Assembly: GCF_001659605.2 (NCBI RefSeq)
Contig: NC_035172.2
Location: 16,679,051 to 16,743,050 of the forward strand
Origin: Manihot esculenta
Lineage: Eukaryota; Streptophyta; Magnoliopsida; Malpighiales; Euphorbiaceae
Direction of reading: 5' to 3'
Length of the DNA stretch: 64,000 bases
A program made the translations under genes and the position numbers. Below the pieces are notes generated by a model that saw only the letters and a program-made list of their open reading frames with translations, made no database searches and was not told the DNA's origin. Shown here one piece after another: positions 46,132 through 57,900 of this stretch (position 1 is the first letter of the stretch; the number at the start of each line of letters is the position of its first letter).

Positions 46132-47706
46132 ATGAGAGGAACTCGTCGATCTGCACGATTGACTGGAGTACCACCCCAGGACGAGGGCACTGATGCCCGT
46201 CCTCCTGCATTGCCTAGGGCAATGTCTAGTAGGTCTAGCAGAGAAAGAGCAGTAAGAGACCCTAGAAGGTCTTTGGATCTGGGTAGAAGCAGATCAATGA
46301 GGGGAACAGTGCAAGGAGATATGTCAGAGGATGTGGGGGATCAGATGGATGTGGATCAGAGGAGGGATGGCAGTCTCGGAGTAAGTATGTCGGAAGAGGG
46401 AATGGGAGAGTCCCAAGGAGGCACTCAAGCCTCGGGATTTGTTCAGCCACCTTATTACCCACCCTTTTCACATAATCTCGGGTATTCGATGGGAGGTACA
46501 TCGGATTACCCCAGTTTTAACCCTTACCACTCTCAGATGCCATACCCACCTTTCTACCCACTGTACCCACAGTACCCCATGTACCCACCCCCATCTTTCT
46601 ATCCAGGTACAGCAAACCCTACCCCAGGGGATGCTGCACCTCCTCCACCACCAGCAGCACCTACTGTCCCAGAAACCCAAATGCCTAAACCTAGCTCATC
46701 TGGGGGGAGCAAGGTCAAGATGACCGGTTACATGAAGCTGGGTGCTCCCCAGTTTGAAACCGGTGATGACCCGTTTGTGTATCTTGAGAGGGTTAAGACA
46801 ATTACAGATGAGATAGGAGCTGATGACAGCAGAGCCATTCAGATGGTTGGGTTCACATTAAAATGCAAGAAGGCCCGCGAGTGGTTTAAGAACTATGTGA
46901 ACCCGAGGTTGGACAGCCTATCATGGGAGGAGTTTGCAAACGAGTTTGCAGGATGGGCTTTTCCTGACAGTTCCAGGGAGCTGAAAATGATTGAGTTTGA
47001 GCAGTTGAGGCAGACAGATGAGATGAGCGTGGATGAGTATACAGACAGATTCTTGGAGCTGTTGCCGTTTGCTGGGCAGAATCTGAACACAGATCAAAGG
47101 AAGTCAAGGAGGTATATCATGAGGCTCCATTCCAGGTATTCCTCCTTGATTCAGTCAGCAGAGAGGGAGAGTTTCCATACCATAGTGGATATGGCTCGGA
47201 GAATGGAGGCTAGTGCAATCATCGAGGGGAAAGTTAAGCAGTCAGTGGCACAGCCTTCTGGTTCCAAGACCCCAGGTGGGGGGAGATTAGACCCTTCTTC
47301 TCTGAGTTCAGGCAGTAAGAAGTGGGACAGAGGCTCCCAGAAGTCCAAGAAGAACAAGTTCTGGAGCAAGATCAAGTCAGGTCTGGGATTAGGTAGTGGC
47401 TCGAGCTCGGGTGCAGGTATTCCAGCATGTATGAAGTGTGGGAAGCCGCACAAGGGAGTATGTCTGGTTGGAACGACAGCCTGCTTCAGATGTGGGCAGG
47501 AGGGACACATGGCTCGGGAGTGTCCTAGAGTAGCTTCTATGGCACAGTCTCAGCAGACAGCTTCTGGTAGTGTGGCTCAGCCAGTAGCTCCAGCCACGAC
47601 TCAGGCTAGTGGCAGAGGCAGAGGAAGAGGGGCAGCCTCTTCTTCAGCAGGTTTCAGGGGTGAGGGCCCGTCAGCTCCAGCATGGATCTTCACCGTGACT
47701 CAGTAG
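46132..47706 (+). pseudogene. Element K gag and start of protease linker
   Basis: ATG at 46132 ([12 protein letters not shown]), just after a TTTTTCAG acceptor-like sequence. It encodes an Arg/Ser-rich N-terminus, a Pro/Tyr-rich linker, the gag core ([13 protein letters not shown] at about 46850) and two zinc knuckles (CMKCGKPHKGVC and [14 protein letters not shown], about 47428-47522). A TAG at 47704-47706 replaces a Gln codon at the gag/protease boundary. The downstream frame is the same (47707 onward), so a single nonsense mutation separates two otherwise open halves. Confidence 0.93.
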
Positions 47707-48929
47707 GAGGCAAACACATCCAACACCGTGGTGTCAGGTAATCTCATCATTGGTTGTTCTGATGTGTATGCATTATTGGACCCTGGTGCATCTCATTCTT
47801 TCATTGCTTCGAGGGCTGTCGAGAGATTGGGATTGATGGTCTCTGGGTTAGAGTGTCCCCTATGGGTCAGTGGACCCAAGTGTGACCCGTCAGTGGCAGA
47901 GTCAGTCTGCCAGTGTAGTCCAGTTTTTGTGGAGGGAAGATGCCTCTCCGCCGACCTTGTGGTTCTAGATTTGACAGATTTTGACGTCATTCTAGGGATG
48001 GATTGGCTATCTACCCATGGTGCTACCTTGGACTGCAGAGACAAGGTAGTTAAGTTTAGATGTCAGGATGGGTCAGAGGTTGTCTTCAGAGGAGACAAGG
48101 GGAGTACACCTAGAGGTATGATATCAGCTCTTCAGGCTCATAGGTTGCTCAGGAGGGGTTGTCAGGGTTTTCTAGCTCATGTGAGAGAGCTGGATAGTCA
48201 TGTCAGAGAGCCCGCCTCAGTGCCCGTGGTCAGAGAGTTTTTAGATGTGTTCCCAGACGAGCTGCCAGGTTTACCACCTGCTAGGGAGATAGAGTTTGAA
48301 ATTGAATTGATGCCTGGAACTAGACCGATCTCTATTCCTCCCTACAGGATGGCACCAACAGAATTGAAGGAGCTTAAGGAGCAGTTGCAAGAGCTGGTAG
48401 ATAGGGGTTTCATCCGACCGAGTACCTCACCTTGGGGTGCTCCAGTGCTATTTGTGAAAAAGAAGGATGGATCCCTTAGACTTTGTATCGACTATAGGCA
48501 GTTGAACAAAGTCACTACCAAGAATAAGTACTCGTTGCCAAGCATCGACGATCTATTTGACCAGCTAGCCGGAGCAGGTTGTTTATCCAAAATAGATCTG
48601 AGATCGGGGTACCATCAGCTAAGGATAAGGGAAGAGGATGTACCGAAGACAGCTTTCAGGACCAGATATGGGCATTATGAGTTCCTTGTGATGCCGTTCG
48701 GGTTAACCAATGCCCCTGCAGCATTCATGGATCTCATGAATAGAGTGTTTAGCCAGTACCTGGATCACTTTGTTATTGTCTTCATAGATGATATCTTAGT
48801 GTATTCCAGGAATGCAGAGGAGCATGCCCATCATCTGAGGTTAGTTCTGCAGACCTTGAGGGAACATGGCTTGTATGCCAAGTTCTCCAAGTGTGAATTC
48901 TGGCTGAGGAGCATCTCCTTCTTGGGGCA
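47707..48929 (+). pseudogene. Element K protease and RT (truncated)
   Basis: Open in the gag frame after the 47704 stop. It contains the protease active site (DPGASHSFI, about 47780), the ILGMDWLS motif and the Ty3 RT through [26 protein letters not shown], catalytic FIDD (about 48781-48792) and the FLGHV motif, where D's LTR interrupts it at 48930. Thumb, RNase H, integrase and chromodomain would lie on the far side of D, beyond the window. Confidence 0.93.
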
Positions 48930-50785
48930 TGTAATACCCGGCTAGACTCTGGTATCGGAATTCCTACCGTCCGGTGGAATCTCGGATGTCGGAGACCTCT
49001 AGAAGGGTAAAACCATGTTCTCATAAAATGTTTTAATGTGTTTTATGGTTTTAAGTAAAAAGGAAATGAGTTTTTGCATGAAAAGAACCTTGGAGGAAAA
49101 CTCAGGTTCGGCCGCCGAAACCCAAGTTCGGCCGCCGAACATGCAGGCATTTCGGGTGTGCCTTAGGCCCCCGAAGGCATAAGTGAGGGAAGCCCAGGTT
49201 CGGCCGCCGAACCTCAAGTTCGGCCGCCGAACATGGCATGCATGCGGAGGCACGTTCGGCCCCCGAACGTGGCCTGGCCAGCCACTATAAAAGGGTCCCT
49301 TAGCCGAAAACGGGCGAGCTTTTCTCCCCGTTGTCGGCCAAGGTGAGTTCTCCGCCGTCCCTCACCAATCTTTGATGATTTTCCTCTAGATCTTTCAAGA
49401 TTTTCATTTGTTTTAACTTTGTTTTGAAGATTTGAGCTTTTGAGCAAAGTTTTGGAGCTTGGAGGTTCAAGAACCCAATCTCTCCCAACTCCGAGTTTAG
49501 GTCGTCTCTCTCGATCTTCAAGAGGTAAGAGCCGATCTTAAGCTCATTGCATGTTTTAAGTAAGTTTTAAGTAGATCTATGGGTTAGAAATGCATGATAG
49601 GCTATGGATATGTTTTTGGAGTTTATGGGTTTAATGTGTGTTCATGAACAATGTGAGTTGCTTGTTGTGTTGTAGAAGGGGTTTATGATGGTTTGAAGCC
49701 CCTAGGAACATGTATGCTTGTGTATGTGTGTTGTAGAATAGGTTTGATGCATGTTTGGAAGGTTTGGAGGCATTTGTGCATGTTTGAACCAAGTTTCTGC
49801 CCTTTGGGAGAAACCAGGTTCGGCAGCCGAAAGGACTTTCGGCCGCCGAACCCTCTTATGGAGGCAGCATTCGGCTGCCGAAGCTTGCCCCCGAAAGAGG
49901 ACTTTCGCCTCTGTCTGGGAGTTTCGGCCGCCGAAGGTGCCGCCGAACCTACCTGACTTTCGGCTCTGGAGGGACTTTCGGCCGCCGAACCTGCCGCCGA
50001 AAGTGCCCTGTCCAGGCCTCCTTTGCATGTTTTTCTATGGTTGTTTCATGATGTCTTAGGGGGTTTTTAGGGAGTAGTTTATAGTTATGTTCTGGTGTGT
50101 TTGGTCCCTCATTTGAGTCCACCTGTGTAGGTTCGGACCCAAGGAACCGAGGACCCCAGCAGTGAGTTCAGCTACTTCGGTGTTGTCAGAGTCAGCCAGA
50201 GGTGAGTGGATGCATTTCATTGGAGCATAGTGTTAATACGTTTTTATGGTTCTACTCACTGGGCTTTTAGCTCACCCCTCTCCCTTTACCCCCAGGCTTG
50301 CAGGTACAGTATAGAGCAGGAGTCCGGATAGAGTAAAGAAGTCATGTTTATGTAATAGCTAGCAATGGACATGATCAAATTGTAATGTAATGTCTTAATC
50401 AGTATAGATATGTAATGAGATGATGTTTATGGATGTTAGAGGTGTGCTTGACCATAGATTGTTTTATCCCTTTTAATACATGATCTTGGATATTTTATGT
50501 CGTTTATGCAAACCAACTCAACACACGTTATGTCACCCATTTGGGGGCACTGATGAGATCCCACAGAGGGATCAATGTTTATGATTTATGTTATGTACAG
50601 TGCATGCACAGGTTGAGTTTGGTGTATAAATGGAAGGAAAAGTTTTAAATTTTTATGTATATTATTGATCATGTATGGGATTATACAGGTTTACAGGTTA
50701 TATGTCAGGCTTGCTACGGGTTTCGGCGGCCTTAAGCTGATCTGGATCCTAGCGCCGATAGCGGACCGATTTTCGGGTCGTTACA
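48930..50785 (+). repeat. 5' LTR of element D (internally deleted)
   Basis: 1,856 bp from TGTAATACCCGG to GGGTCGTTACA. Relative to E's LTR it lacks about 370-400 bp in the second half: after the GTGAGTGG donor-like site (50201-50208) it jumps to 'GCATTTCATTGGAGCATAG', so the hairpin repeats seen at 53840-54010 in E are missing. The U3 palindromes and a TATA box (CTATAAAAG near 49286) remain. Confidence 0.93.
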
Positions 50786-50788
50786 GAG

Positions 50789-50800
50789 TGGTATCAGAGC
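50789..50800 (+). other. Primer-binding site of element D
   Basis: TGGTATCAGAGC three bases after the LTR end; initiator-Met-tRNA type. Confidence 0.92.
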
Positions 50801-51057
50801 CCTAGGTTCATATAGTCGGACCTAAAGTGTCGGGCTCATAGATGTTATAGAAGGTCAAGCACAATAGGAAAGATCATGTCCACTAGGATAGGATGTGGAG
50901 TCCTGTCTTGTATGATGATGTGAAATGCCATGATAATATGCATGTGCATTAATGATATGCTATGATATGTGATGTATGTGATGCGGGTTCATGTGTTCCC
51001 ACATGAACCATATGGTGCTAATGTTTGTTTGTTATGTGCGGTTTTTCAGAAAACAGG

Positions 51058-52408
51058 ATGAGAGGAACTCGTCGATCTGCACGATTGACTGGAGTGCCAC
51101 CTGAGGATGAGGGCATGAGCGCCCGTCCTCCTACATTGCCAAGGGGAATGTCTAGTAGGTCTAACAGAGAAAGAGCAGCAAGAGACCCTAGAAGGTCTCT
51201 GGATCTGGGTAGGAGCAGATCAGAGAGGGGAACAGTTTAGGGAGGAATGTCAGAGGACATGGGGGATGATATGGATGTAGAGCAGAGAAGGGATGGCAGT
51301 TTGGGAGTTAGCATGTCATAAGAAGGTATGGGAGAGTCCCAAGGAGGCACTTAGGCCTCGGGATTTGTTCAGCCACCCCACTACCCACACTTCTCACAAA
51401 ATCCCGGGTATTCGATGGGAGGTACATCGGATTACCCTAGCTTCACCCCTTATCCCACACAGATGCCGTACCCACCCTGCTACCCACCATATTCACAATA
51501 CCCAATGTATCCACCCCCACCTTACTATTGCACCACCTCCACCACCTCCAGAACCAGCAGCCCCAGTTGCTCAGCCAGCTAGACCTAGCTCAGCCAGTGG
51601 GAGCAAGGTTAAGATGACTGACTACATAAAACTGGGTGCTCCTCAGTATGAAAAAGGGGATGACCTGTTTGTGTATCTTGAAAGGGTTAAAGTGATCACA
51701 GAGGAGATTGGGGCTGATGACAGTAGAGCCATTCAGATGGCTGGGTTCACGCTTAAGTGCAAGAAGGCACGAGAGTGGTTCAAGAATTATGTGAACCCGA
51801 GAGTGGACAGCATGTCTTGGGAAGAGTTTGCAAACGAGTTTGTAGGATGGGCTTTTCCTGATAGTTCAAGGGAGCTGAAGATGATAGAGTTTGAGCAGTT
51901 GAGGCAGACAGATGATATGAGTGTAGAGGAGTACACTGACAGATTCTTGGAGCTGTTGCCTTTTGCTGGGCAGAGTCTGGATACAGATTCGAAGAGGTCA
52001 AGGAGGTACGTCATGAAACTTCATTCCAGGTATTCCTCCTTGATTCAGTCCGTGGACAGGGAGAGCTTCCATGCCATAGTAGATATGGCTAGGAAAATGG
52101 AGGCCAGTGCCATCGTTCAGGGGACAGTTAAGCAGACAGTGGCACAGTCTTCTGGTTCAAAAACTCCGGGTGGGGGAAGGTTAGATCCCTCTACCTTGAG
52201 TGCAGCAGCTTCAGGCAGCAAGAGATGGGGTAAGCCCAAGGGTAAGAAGAACAAGTTCTGGAACAAGGTTAAGTCTAGTCTGGGATTTGGAAGTGGCTCA
52301 AGCTCTGGTGCGGATAATGCAGTTTGTGCGAGGTGTGGTAGGCCACACAAGGGAGTATGTCGGTTTGGGACGAACGCCTGCTTCAGATGTGGTCAGGAGG
52401 GGCATATG
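51058..52408 (+). pseudogene. Element D gag, 5' part, interrupted by E
   Basis: ATG at 51058 ([12 protein letters not shown]). There are in-frame stops at 51238-51240, about 51318 and about 51353. A deletion of roughly 30 bp near 51528 then shifts into the frame that carries the gag core ([15 protein letters not shown], about 51740) and the zinc knuckles (CARCGRPHKGVC and [10 protein letters not shown], about 52325-52408). E is inserted exactly after the second knuckle's His-Met. Non-functional. Confidence 0.92.
52404..52408 (+). other. Left target-site duplication of E (ATATG)
   Basis: ATATG precedes E's 5' LTR and is repeated at 62222-62226 after the 3' LTR. Removing E and one copy rejoins the D gag zinc knuckle in frame. 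Confidence 0.97.
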
Positions 52409-52590
52409 TGTAATACCCGGCTAGACTTCGGTATCGGAATTCCTATCGTCCGGTGGAATCCCGGATGTCGGAGACCTCTAGAAGGGTAAAATCATGTTTT
52501 TTTTTGTAAAATGTTTTCATGTTTTTAATGGTTTTAAGTATGGAAGAAAATGAGTTCTTGCATGAAAATAGCATTTGAGGAAAACCCAGG

Positions 52591-52751
52591 TTCGGCCGCC
52601 GAAAGTCAAGTTCGGCCGCCGAACATGCATGCGTTTTGGAGGCACGTTAGGCCCCCGAAAGCATGAGTGAGGGAAGTCCAGGTTCGGCCGCCGAACCTCA
52701 TGTTCGGCCGCCGAACATGGCATGCATGCGGAGGCACATTCGGCCCCCGAA
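52591..52751 (+). repeat. U3 palindrome cluster of E
   Basis: Four exact copies of the 13-bp near-palindrome TTCGGCCGCCGAA (52591, 52611, 52683, 52703), paired with flanks that extend the symmetry (AGGTTCGG...CCGAACCT and TGTTCGG...CCGAACA), plus a TTCGGCCCCCGAA variant at 52739. All lie within 180 bp upstream of the TATA box, where transcription factors would bind. Confidence 0.85.
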
Positions 52752-52768
52752 CGTGGTCTGGCCAGCCA

Positions 52769-52777
52769 CTATAAAAG
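52769..52777 (+). promoter_or_regulatory. TATA box of element E LTR
   Basis: CTATAAAAG, immediately upstream of 'GGGTCCCTTAGCCG' and conserved in the K, D and J LTRs (CTATAAAGG in A). The expected transcription start is about 52800. Confidence 0.8.
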
Positions 52778-53293
52778 GGTCCCTTAGCCGAAAACGGGCG
52801 AGCTTTTTCCCATTTTCGGCCAAGGTGAGCTCTCCGCCGTCTCTCACCCATTTTTGATGTTCTTCCTCTAAATCTTTCGAGATTTTCACTTGTTTTCACT
52901 TGGTTTTGAAGATTTAAGCTTTTGAAACAAGTTTTGGAGCTTTGGGAACTCAGGAGCTCATTTTCGTGGATCTCCAAGTTTAGGTCGTCTCCCTCTCGAT
53001 CTTCAAGAGGTAAGAGCCGATCTTAAGCTCCTTATGAGTTCTAAATAAGTTTTATGCAAGATCTAAGGGTAGAAATGCATGTTAGGGTATATGTTGAGTT
53101 ATGGGTATATATTGATGTTTTGAACAATGTGTGTTGTTTGAGTATGTTTGAAGTGTTGTAGTTGGGGTATTTGATGTTTTGAGGCCCCTAGGAACTTGTA
53201 TGCATGTTTTAGTTGAGATTTATGCATGATTTGAGGTTTTGGGAGGCAAGGGGTTCATGTGAACCAAGTTTCTGCCCTTCTGGCAGAAACCAG

Positions 53294-53482
53294 GTTCGGC
53301 CGCCGAAGGGAGTTTCGGCCGCCGAACCCCCTTTGTGGAGGCAGCATTCGGCTGCCGAAGTTGCCCCCGAAAAGAGACTTTCGTCTCTGTCTGGGACTTT
53401 CGGCCGCCGAAGGTGCCGCCGAAAGTGCCTGACTTTCGGATCTGTCCAGGACTTTCGGCCGCCGAAGGTGCCGCCGAAAGTG
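53294..53482 (+). repeat. Transcribed palindrome cluster of E (R/U5)
   Basis: A second, denser cluster of TTCGGCCGCCGAA and GTGCCGCCGAA words lies about 500-700 bp downstream of the TATA box, so it would be in the RNA. Units alternate as 'CTTTCGGCCGCCGAAGGTGCCGCC' blocks and could fold into GC-rich hairpins. It is conserved in LTRs A, B, J, K and D. Confidence 0.8.
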
Positions 53483-53839
53483 CCCTGTTCAGCCATTTCT
53501 TGCATGTTTTTATGTGATGTTTTCAGGATGTTTTAGGGGGTTTTTGGGGAATATATTAGAGTTGTATTTACGTCTGTTTGGTCCCTCATTTGAGTCCACC
53601 TGTGTAGGTTCGGACCCGAGGAACCGAGGACCCCAGCAGTGAGTTCAGCTGCTTCGGTGTTGTCAGAGTCAGCCAGAGGTGAGTGGAACTAAACTCAATC
53701 TTTTAAATTAAATGTTTTATCATGTTTCATGCATCATGATTATGTAACAGGATGATTGCATTAGTATTCACGAATATGCCGCATTGCATCGATTATTGTT
53801 GATGTGGGTGAATGTTGGATGACCCAATTAGTCCATGAC

Positions 53840-54012
53840 AGGAAGACCAGGACCCCATTCTACGGCCTGGCACGGAAATGAAAGACCAGGACCCCATTCT
53901 ACGGCCTGGCACGATTGTGGACTCGAAGACCAGGAGCCTAGAGGAGGCCCTGGGATAATGGTAAGTAATGTATGTATGACAGGAAGACCAGGACCCCATG
54001 CTACGGCCTGGC
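53840..54012 (+). repeat. Hairpin-forming tandem repeat in E LTR
   Basis: Three good copies and one diverged copy of a ~30-bp unit 'GAAGACCAGGACCCC...GGCCTGGCAC'. In each, CCAGG pairs with CCTGG, so each copy can form a short stem-loop. Related units are found in K (about 45115-45225), J (about 41350-41510), B and A, in different numbers and sequence versions. They are deleted in D. Confidence 0.75.
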
Positions 54013-54636
54013 ACTATGTTAGCTTGGACTAATTGGTGACAAGTTCACCCAACCTTTATGTGAACTGTTTGTGTTATGATGCATTTCATAGAGCATAGTG
54101 TTAATGTGTTTTAATAGCTCTACTCACTGGGCTTTTAGCTCACCCCTCTCCCTTTACCCCCAGGCTTGCAGGTACAGTATAGTGCGGGAGTCCGGATAGA
54201 GTAAAGAAGTCATGCTTATGTAATAGCTAGCAATGGACATGATCAAATTGTAATGTAAAAGTACAGTATAGTTATATAATGAGGTTTATGGTTGTTAGTG
54301 TGTGCTTGACCATAGAATGTTGTATCCCTTTTTATACATGATCTTAGAGATTTTGATGATGTTTATGTAAACCAGCTCAACACAGATTATGTTACCCCTT
54401 TGAGGGCACAGATGAGATCCCACAGAGGGATCAATGTTATGTTAATGTTTATGCACAGGTTGAGTCTGGTTGATGTTCATGGAAAGAAAAGTTTTAATTT
54501 TTATGCATGTTGTTGATCATGTATGGGATTATACAGGTTTACAGGTTTTATGTCAGGCTTGCTACGGGTCCCGGCGGCCTTAAGTCGACCCGGATCCTAG
54601 CGCCGGTAGCGGTCCGATTTTCGGGTCGTTACAGAA

Positions 54637-54649
54637 TGGTATCAGAGCC
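54637..54649 (+). other. Primer-binding site of element E
   Basis: TGGTATCAGAGCC starts three bases after the 5' LTR and matches the plant initiator-Met-tRNA 3' end. Confidence 0.95.
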
Positions 54650-54907
54650 CTAGGTTCATATGGTCGGACCTAGAGTGTCGGGCTCATAGATGTTATAGAA
54701 GGTCAAGCACAATAGGAAAAGATCATGTCCACTAGGATAGGATGTGGAGTCCTGTCTTGCATGATGATGTGAAATGCCATGATAATATGCATGTGCATTA
54801 ATGATATGCTATGATATGTGATGTATGTGATGAGGGTTCATGTGTGCCCACATGAACCATATGATGCTAACGTTGCTTGTGATGCGTACTGTTTTTCAGA
54901 AAACAGG

Positions 54908-57900
54908 ATGAGAGGAACTCGTCGATCAGCAAGATTGACTGGAGTACCACCTGAGGATGAGGGCATGAGCGCCCGTCCTCCTACATTGCCTAGGGCAATG
55001 TCAAGCAGGTCCAACAGGGACAGAGCAGTAAGAGACCCTAGAAGGTCTTTGGATCTGGGTAGAAGCAGGTCAGTCAGAGGAACAGTTCAGGGAGGAGCGT
55101 CAGAGGATATGGGGGATGATATGGACGTAGAACAGAGGAGGGATGGCAGTTTGGGAGTCAGTATGTCAGAAGAAGGAATGGGAGAGTCCCAAGGAGGCAC
55201 TCAGGCCTCGGGATTTGTTCAGCCACCTCACTACCCACATTTCTCACAACATCCCGGGTATTCGATGGGAGGTACATCGGATTACCCTAGTTTCACCCCT
55301 TATCCCACACAGATGCCATACCCACCATACTACCCACCATACTCTCAGTATCCAATGTATCCACCTCCACCCTACTATCCAAATCCAGCAAACCCTACCT
55401 CAGAAAATGTTGCACCACCTCCACCACCTGCAGAACCAGCAGCCCCAGTTGCTCAACCTCCTAGACCTAGCTCAGTCAGTGGGAGCAAGGTCAAGATGAC
55501 AGACTATATGAAGCTGGGTGCTCCCCAGTTTGAGACCGGTGATGATCCGTTCGTGTACTTGGAGCGGGTCAAGGCAATTACAGATGAGATAGGGGCGGAT
55601 GACAGTAGAGCCATTCAGATGGCCGGGTTCACGCTTAAGTGCAAAAAGGCACGGGAGTGGTTCAAAAATTATGTGAACCCGAGAGTGGACAACATGACTT
55701 GGGAAGAGTTTGCAAACGAGTTTGCAGGATGGGCTTTCCCTGATAGTTCAAGGGAATTGAAGATGATAGAATTCGAGCAGTTGAGGCAAACTGATGACAT
55801 GAGTGTAGACGAATATACCGACAGGTTTATGGAGTTGCTGCCATTTGCAGGGCAAGACCTTAATACAGACCAGAAGAAGTCGAGGAGGTATATCATGAAG
55901 CTCCATCCCAGGTATTCCTCCTTGGTACAGTCAGCAGATAGAGAGAGTTTTCACGCCATAGTAGACATGGCTAGGAGAATGGAGGCTAGTGCCATCATTC
56001 AGGGGACAGTTAAGCAGACAGTGGCACAAGCTTCTGGTTCTAAAACTCCGGGTGGGGGAAGGTTAGATCCCTCTACCTTGAGTGCAGCAACTTCAGGCAG
56101 TAAGAGATGGGGTAAACCCAAGGGTAAGAAGAACAAGTTCTGGAGTAAAGTCAAGTCCAGTCTGGGATTTGGGAGTGGCTCAAGCTCTGGTGCGGATAAT
56201 GCAGTTTGTGCGAGGTGTGGTAAACCACACAGGGGAGTATGTCGGTTTGGGACGAACGCCTGTTTCAGATGTGGTCAGGAGGGGCATATGGCTCGAGATT
56301 GTCCAAGAGCAGTTCCGATGGCTCAGTCCCAGCAGACAGCTTCAGGCAGTGTAGCGCAGCCAGCAGCTCCAGCCATGACTCAGGCCAGTGGCAGAGGCAG
56401 AGGGAGAGGAGCAGCCTCTTCTTCAGCGGGTTTCAGAGGTGAAGGTCCATCAGCCCCAGCACGGATCTTCACAATGACACAGCAGGAGGCAGACGCATCC
56501 AACACCGTGGTGGCAGGTAATCTCGTCATTGGATGTTCGGATGTGTATGCATTGATGGACCCTGGTGCATCTCATTCTTTTATAGCTCCGAGAGCCGTGG
56601 GGAGGTTAGGTCTAATGACTTCTGGGTTAGAGTGTCCTCTCTGGGTCAGTGGACCCAAGTGTGATCCATCTGTGGCAGAGTCAGTCTGCCAGTGTAGTCC
56701 TGTGTTTGTTGAGGGAAGATGCTTGTCCGCCGACCTAGTGGTTCTAGATTTGACAGACTTTGACGTCATTCTAGGGATGGACTGGTTATCTACCCATGGT
56801 GCTACCTTGGACTGCAGGGACAAGGTAGTCAGGTTCAGAGGTCAGGATGGATCAGAGGTTGTCTTCAGAGGAGACAGGAGGGGTACACCTAGAGGTATGA
56901 TCTCAGCTCTTCAGGCTCGTAGGTTGCTTAGGAGGGGATGTCAGGGGTATTTGGCTCATGTGAGAGAGCTAAATAGTCAGGTTAGAGAGCCCGCCTCGGT
57001 GCCAGTGGTTAGAGAGTTCTTAGATGTGTTCCCAGACGAACTGCCAGGTTTACCACCTGCTAGGGAGATAGAGTTCGAGATTGAACTGATGCCTGGAACC
57101 CGACCGATCTCTATCCCTCCCTACAGGATGGCGCCAGCAGAATTGAAGGAGTTGAAGGAGCAGTTACAGGAGCTGGTAGACAAGGGCTTCATCCGACCAA
57201 GTACCTCACCCTGGGGTGCTCCAGTTTTGTTTGTGAGAAAGAAGGATGGATCCCTTAGACTTTGTATCGACTACAGACAGTTGAACAAAGTCACTACCAA
57301 GAACAAGTACCCATTGCCAAGGATCGACGATCTATTCGACCAGCTAGCAGGAGCGGGTTGTTTCTCCAAAATAGATCTGAGGTCCGGGTATCATCAGTTG
57401 AGGATCAGGGAAGAGGACGTACCAAAGACAGCTTTCAGGACCAGATATGGGCATTTTGAGTTCCTTGTGATGCCGTTCGGGTTAACTAACGCCCCTGCAG
57501 CATTCATGGATCTCATGAACAGAGTGTTTAGCCAGTACCTGGATCACTTTGTTATTGTCTTCATAGATGATATCTTAGTGTATTCCAGGAATGCAGAGGA
57601 GCATGCCCATCATCTGAGGTTGGTTCTACAGACCTTGAGGGAACATGGCTTGTATGCCAAGTTCTCCAAGTGTGAGTTCTGGCTAAGGAGCATTTCGTTC
57701 TTGGGGCATGTAGTGTCAGAGAATGGTATAGAGGTAGACCCCAAGAAGACAGAAACTGTGGCTAACTGGCCTAGACCCACTTCAGTGACAGAGATCAGGA
57801 GTTTCTTGGGTTTGGCAGGTTACTACAGGAGGTTCGTTCAGGACTTCTCAAAAATTGCAGCTCCTCTGACCAGACTAACCAGGAAGAATCAGAAATTTCT

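Larger units (their letters stand above)
43640..48929 (+). mobile_element. Element K: Tekay-type Ty3 element, 5' portion
   Basis: 5' LTR 43640-45860, PBS 45864, gag-protease from 46132, RT up to 48929, where the LTR of D begins. The 5 bp before K are GTGTG and should recur after its 3' LTR if the insertion is intact, but that point is outside the window. K's RT breaks off between '..GGGGCA' and D's TGTAATACC. The next bases expected in K are TGTAGTG, so D looks like an insertion with GGGCA as target. K has one nonsense codon (47704-47706). Confidence 0.88.
52409..54633 (+). repeat. 5' LTR of element E
   Basis: 2,225 bp, TGTAATACCCGG...GGGTCGTTACA. Differences from the 3' LTR seen by eye: C/T in 'CCTA(T/C)CGTCC', a 9 versus 8 T-run near 52497-52505, one T fewer at 'CAACC(T)TTATG', A/G in 'GTTAT(A/G)TAATG', and one T in 'ATCCC(T)TTTTATAC'. 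With the TATA box near 52770, U3 is only about 390 bp and R plus U5 about 1.8 kb, an unusually long transcribed part. Confidence 0.97.
53010..54899 (+). other. Candidate leader intron(s) of element E
   Basis: A strong 5' splice-site-like CAAGAG|GTAAGAG has its GT at 53010. A second block at 53608-53678 is bounded by TGTGTAG| and CCAGAG|GTGAGTGG, like a 71-nt internal exon. A strong 3' splice-site-like GTTTTTCAG| ends at 54899, preceded about 29 nt upstream by the branch-point-like TGCTAAC (54865-54871), and the gag ATG follows eight bases after the acceptor. The same signals occur in K and D and, less perfectly, in A and B. Splicing would remove the PBS and upstream ATGs. This is inferred from consensus only. 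Confidence 0.5.

Noticed and set aside
47793..48044. Minus-strand ORFs opposite the protease genes (also at 56572-56823 and 62559-62759)
   Set aside because: They are shadows of the conserved plus-strand protease reading frame.
43640..50785. K read as a complete short element with LTRs 43640-45860 and 48930-50785
   Set aside because: The second LTR is followed directly by its own primer site, leader and gag, and no PPT precedes it. K's RT stops mid-gene, so the second LTR is the 5' LTR of D.
54818..54907. Upstream in-frame ATG of the E polyprotein as the true start
   Set aside because: The 30 extra codons are not conserved in K or D, whereas [12 protein letters not shown] starts every copy just after the acceptor-like TTTTTCAG.
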